Source: Chitinophagaceae bacterium (GTDB lineage Bacteria; Bacteroidota; Bacteroidia; Chitinophagales; Chitinophagaceae). Taken from it: 64,000 bases of DNA. The stretch lies in assembly GCA_009996675.1 (NCBI GenBank), contig JAACZQ010000002.1, forward strand, positions 50,882-114,881, read 5' to 3'. Positions 62,181-64,000 of this stretch are shown piece by piece (positions within the stretch are counted from its first letter, which is position 1; each line of letters opens with the position of its first letter). The position numbers and the translations under genes were made by a program. The notes beneath the pieces were generated by a model. The model was not told the origin of the DNA and did not search any database. It saw nothing but the letters and a program-made list of their open reading frames with translations.

Positions 62181-64000
62181 TTGGCCATAGAAAAGAAAAC
62201 AGTTGCTGGCAGCAGCAATAGGAAAACGACTGCTGTAAAGACCAAAAAGGCATCGGCAGGGGGCATCAAAGCTGGTAAGGCGGATCAAAAGACAGTCCGG
62301 TCAACCGCAACCGGGAAAAAAAGCAGCACGGCCCCGAAAAAGAAACCGGCGGATGCAAATGGTAACAAGAGCGGCATGATCCGTATTACCTTCCTGCTCC
62401 GTTATTCTACGCATTTTGGCCAGGATTTATTCATCACCGGGAATCATCCCATGTTGGGCAATAATGATCCGGCGCTGGCGCTGCCCATGACTTATTTCAA
62501 TGAACAGTACTGGATGGCGCAATGGGAGATCCCGGCCAATCAGGTACCAACCGATCCGGTTATTTACCATTATCAATTGCGTGAGCCGGATGGAACCATC
62601 AGTTATGATTGGGGAAATGATAAGGTATTAACTCCAGCCATTTTTAAAAAGAAAGATATTCATATCAACGATGCCTGGAACCATGCCGGGTATTATGAAA
62701 ATACTTTTTATACAGAGCCCTTCACCCAGGTATTACTGAAGCAGAACCACACCCCGGTTACTGTTAACAGGCCCAGGACCATCACACATACCTTACAGGT
62801 TAAAGCGCCATTGTTGCAGCAGGGGCAAACCTTGTGCATCATGGGTAGTGAGCCTTTGCTGGGTCAGTGGGATACACTGGAACCCCTTTTATTGCAGCGT
62901 GCTGCAGATGAAGATTTTTTCAGGATCGACCTCAACCTGAGCAAAGCCAGTTTTCCCATTGCATACAAATACGGCATCTATGATGTGAACCGGAAACAGT
63001 TTGTACGCTGGGAGGATGGTAATAATCGCGTATTGCAGGAAGCGCCGCTCAAAGGCCGTTACCACCTGATTAATGATGGGTTCGCCATCCTGCCCAACCA
63101 AAGCTGGAAAGGGGCAGGGGTAGCCATTCCCGTATTCAGTCTGCGCACCCGGCAGAGTTTTGGTGTGGGTGAATTTGCTGATCTCAAAACATTGAGTGAC
63201 TGGGCTGTGCAAACCGGTTTAAAAATGATCCAACTGCTACCCGTGAATGATACCACGGCTACAGGCAGCTGGATGGATTCCTATCCCTATGCGGCCATAT
63301 CGGCTTTTGCCCTGCATCCTCTTTACCTGCATATTGCATCATTACTGGCAGACGCCGATCCAGTGTTATTGACAGCTTATCAGAAACAGCAAGCCGAATT
63401 AAATGCACTGCCGGTTGTGGATTATGAAGCCGTGATGCAACAGAAAATGCAGTATATCCGTGTCATTTTTGAACATACCGGAAAGCAAACACTGGCATCG
63501 GCTGATTACCTGTCATATTTTGAACAGAACAAACACTGGCTGGTTCCATACGCTGCTTTTTGTTACCTGCGCGATGAATATGGAACGGTTAATTTCAGCG
63601 AATGGGGTGCTTATGCTTCCTATCGCGATAAAGAAATCAATGCGCTGGCCAGTCCGAAATCAGCCGCATACCCGGCGATATCATTGCATTATTTCATCCA
63701 GTATCAGTTACACCTGCAGTTGAAAGAAGCTACGGCCTATGCGCACGCACATGGCATTATTGTGAAAGGCGATATAGCTATTGGCGTTTATCGTCATGGC
63801 GCCGATGCCTGGCAGCGGCCGGATCTGTATCACATGGATGTACAGGCCGGAGCGCCACCGGATGATTTTGCAGTAACCGGACAAAACTGGGGATTCCCAA
63901 CGTATCACTGGGAACATATGCAGGCCGATGGGTATGCCTGGTGGAAACAGCGTTTTGAGCAGATGAGTTATTATTTCGATGCATTCCGTATCGATCATAT
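62181..64000 (+). CDS. malQ: 4-alpha-glucanotransferase (GH77) with two CBM20 domains, partial
   Basis: The frame is open from after a stop at 62166-62168 to the window end, so the C-terminus is missing. Two starch-binding CBM20 domains (about residues 66-165 and 190-290) are followed by a GH77 domain: G-V-A-I-P-V-F-S-L-R-T, F-G-V-G-E-F-A-D-L, L-P-V-N-D-T, Y-P-Y-A-A-I-S-A-F-A, and at the end G-Q-N-W-G-F-P and F-D-A-F-R-I-D-H near the catalytic Asp. This is the plant DPE2-like form common in Bacteroidota. A 60-residue Lys/Ala/Ser/Thr-rich stretch precedes the first CBM20; the start there is TTG (62175 or 62181), while the first ATG (62376) begins straight at the CBM20. Confidence 0.9.
   Translation, partial: MAIEKKTVAGSSNRKTTAVKTKKASAGGIKAGKADQKTVRSTATGKKSSTAPKKKPADANGNKSGMIRITFLLRYSTHFGQDLFITGNHPMLGNNDPALALPMTYFNEQYWMAQWEIPANQVPTDPVIYHYQLREPDGTISYDWGNDKVLTPAIFKKKDIHINDAWNHAGYYENTFYTEPFTQVLLKQNHTPVTVNRPRTITHTLQVKAPLLQQGQTLCIMGSEPLLGQWDTLEPLLLQRAADEDFFRIDLNLSKASFPIAYKYGIYDVNRKQFVRWEDGNNRVLQEAPLKGRYHLINDGFAILPNQSWKGAGVAIPVFSLRTRQSFGVGEFADLKTLSDWAVQTGLKMIQLLPVNDTTATGSWMDSYPYAAISAFALHPLYLHIASLLADADPVLLTAYQKQQAELNALPVVDYEAVMQQKMQYIRVIFEHTGKQTLASADYLSYFEQNKHWLVPYAAFCYLRDEYGTVNFSEWGAYASYRDKEINALASPKSAAYPAISLHYFIQYQLHLQLKEATAYAHAHGIIVKGDIAIGVYRHGADAWQRPDLYHMDVQAGAPPDDFAVTGQNWGFPTYHWEHMQADGYAWWKQRFEQMSYYFDAFRIDH

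Overview
The window is a piece of a Bacteroidota chromosome, most likely family Chitinophagaceae (the family is my inference). Supporting this are host promoters of the TTTG / TAnnTTTG type, many signal peptides cut before Gln (A-x-A|Q), a roughly 310-residue NusB, NagB fused to an LmbE-like deacetylase, a PafA-type phosphatase, a serine-palmitoyltransferase-like enzyme, and a MalQ with starch-binding domains at its N-terminus.

Positions 1 to about 29,648 are the right part of an integrated tailed-phage genome; its left end lies outside the window. All late genes run on the plus strand in the usual order: DNA methyltransferase (partial), terminase small and large subunits, portal, MuF-like minor head protein, small accessory genes, scaffold, major capsid protein, an exported protein, neck and tail-completion genes, tail assembly chaperone with a probable -1 frameshift, a 1,228-residue tape measure protein (long non-contractile tail suggested), two paralogous tail-tube-like proteins, tail tip protein with collar domain, tail fibres, a lysis cassette (small membrane proteins, a lipoprotein-plus-TM candidate unimolecular spanin, a candidate endolysin) and a terminator. 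On the minus strand follow a small gene and a tyrosine integrase beside tRNA-Arg(ACG), whose 3' end is the likely attachment site. Unusual for a phage, at least three and probably four genes of the structural region begin with Sec signal peptides, including the 948-residue fibre that ends in an S74 chaperone domain.

Positions 29,650 to 64,000 are ordinary chromosome, mostly short operons ended by clear hairpin terminators: SDR oxidoreductase; PhyH-like dioxygenase; Omp85-type barrel; sphingomyelin-synthase-like PAP2 protein; NagB-LmbE fusion; pfkA-pyk; RmlD-like reductase and a YhhN membrane protein; groES-groEL; a lipoprotein globin; nusB-DUF1573-yajC-coaE-cupin-monooxygenase-histidine kinase; PafA-like phosphatase; serine-palmitoyltransferase-like enzyme; two neighbouring genes broken by single-base frameshifts (VOC protein and DUF2911 protein); xerD; YkgJ-like; DODA-type dioxygenase; yraN; manA; a DUF6580-like membrane protein; PhzF-rnhA; acyl-CoA carboxylase beta subunit; GMC oxidoreductase; and the start of a CBM20-GH77 amylomaltase that runs off the right edge.

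The points most worth a second look are the secreted 'virion' proteins, the candidate u-spanin, the T_TTT_TTC frameshift site, a DnaJ-like zinc motif inside the portal, and a recurrent TTTGTA/TACAAA dyad element in front of phage gene blocks.
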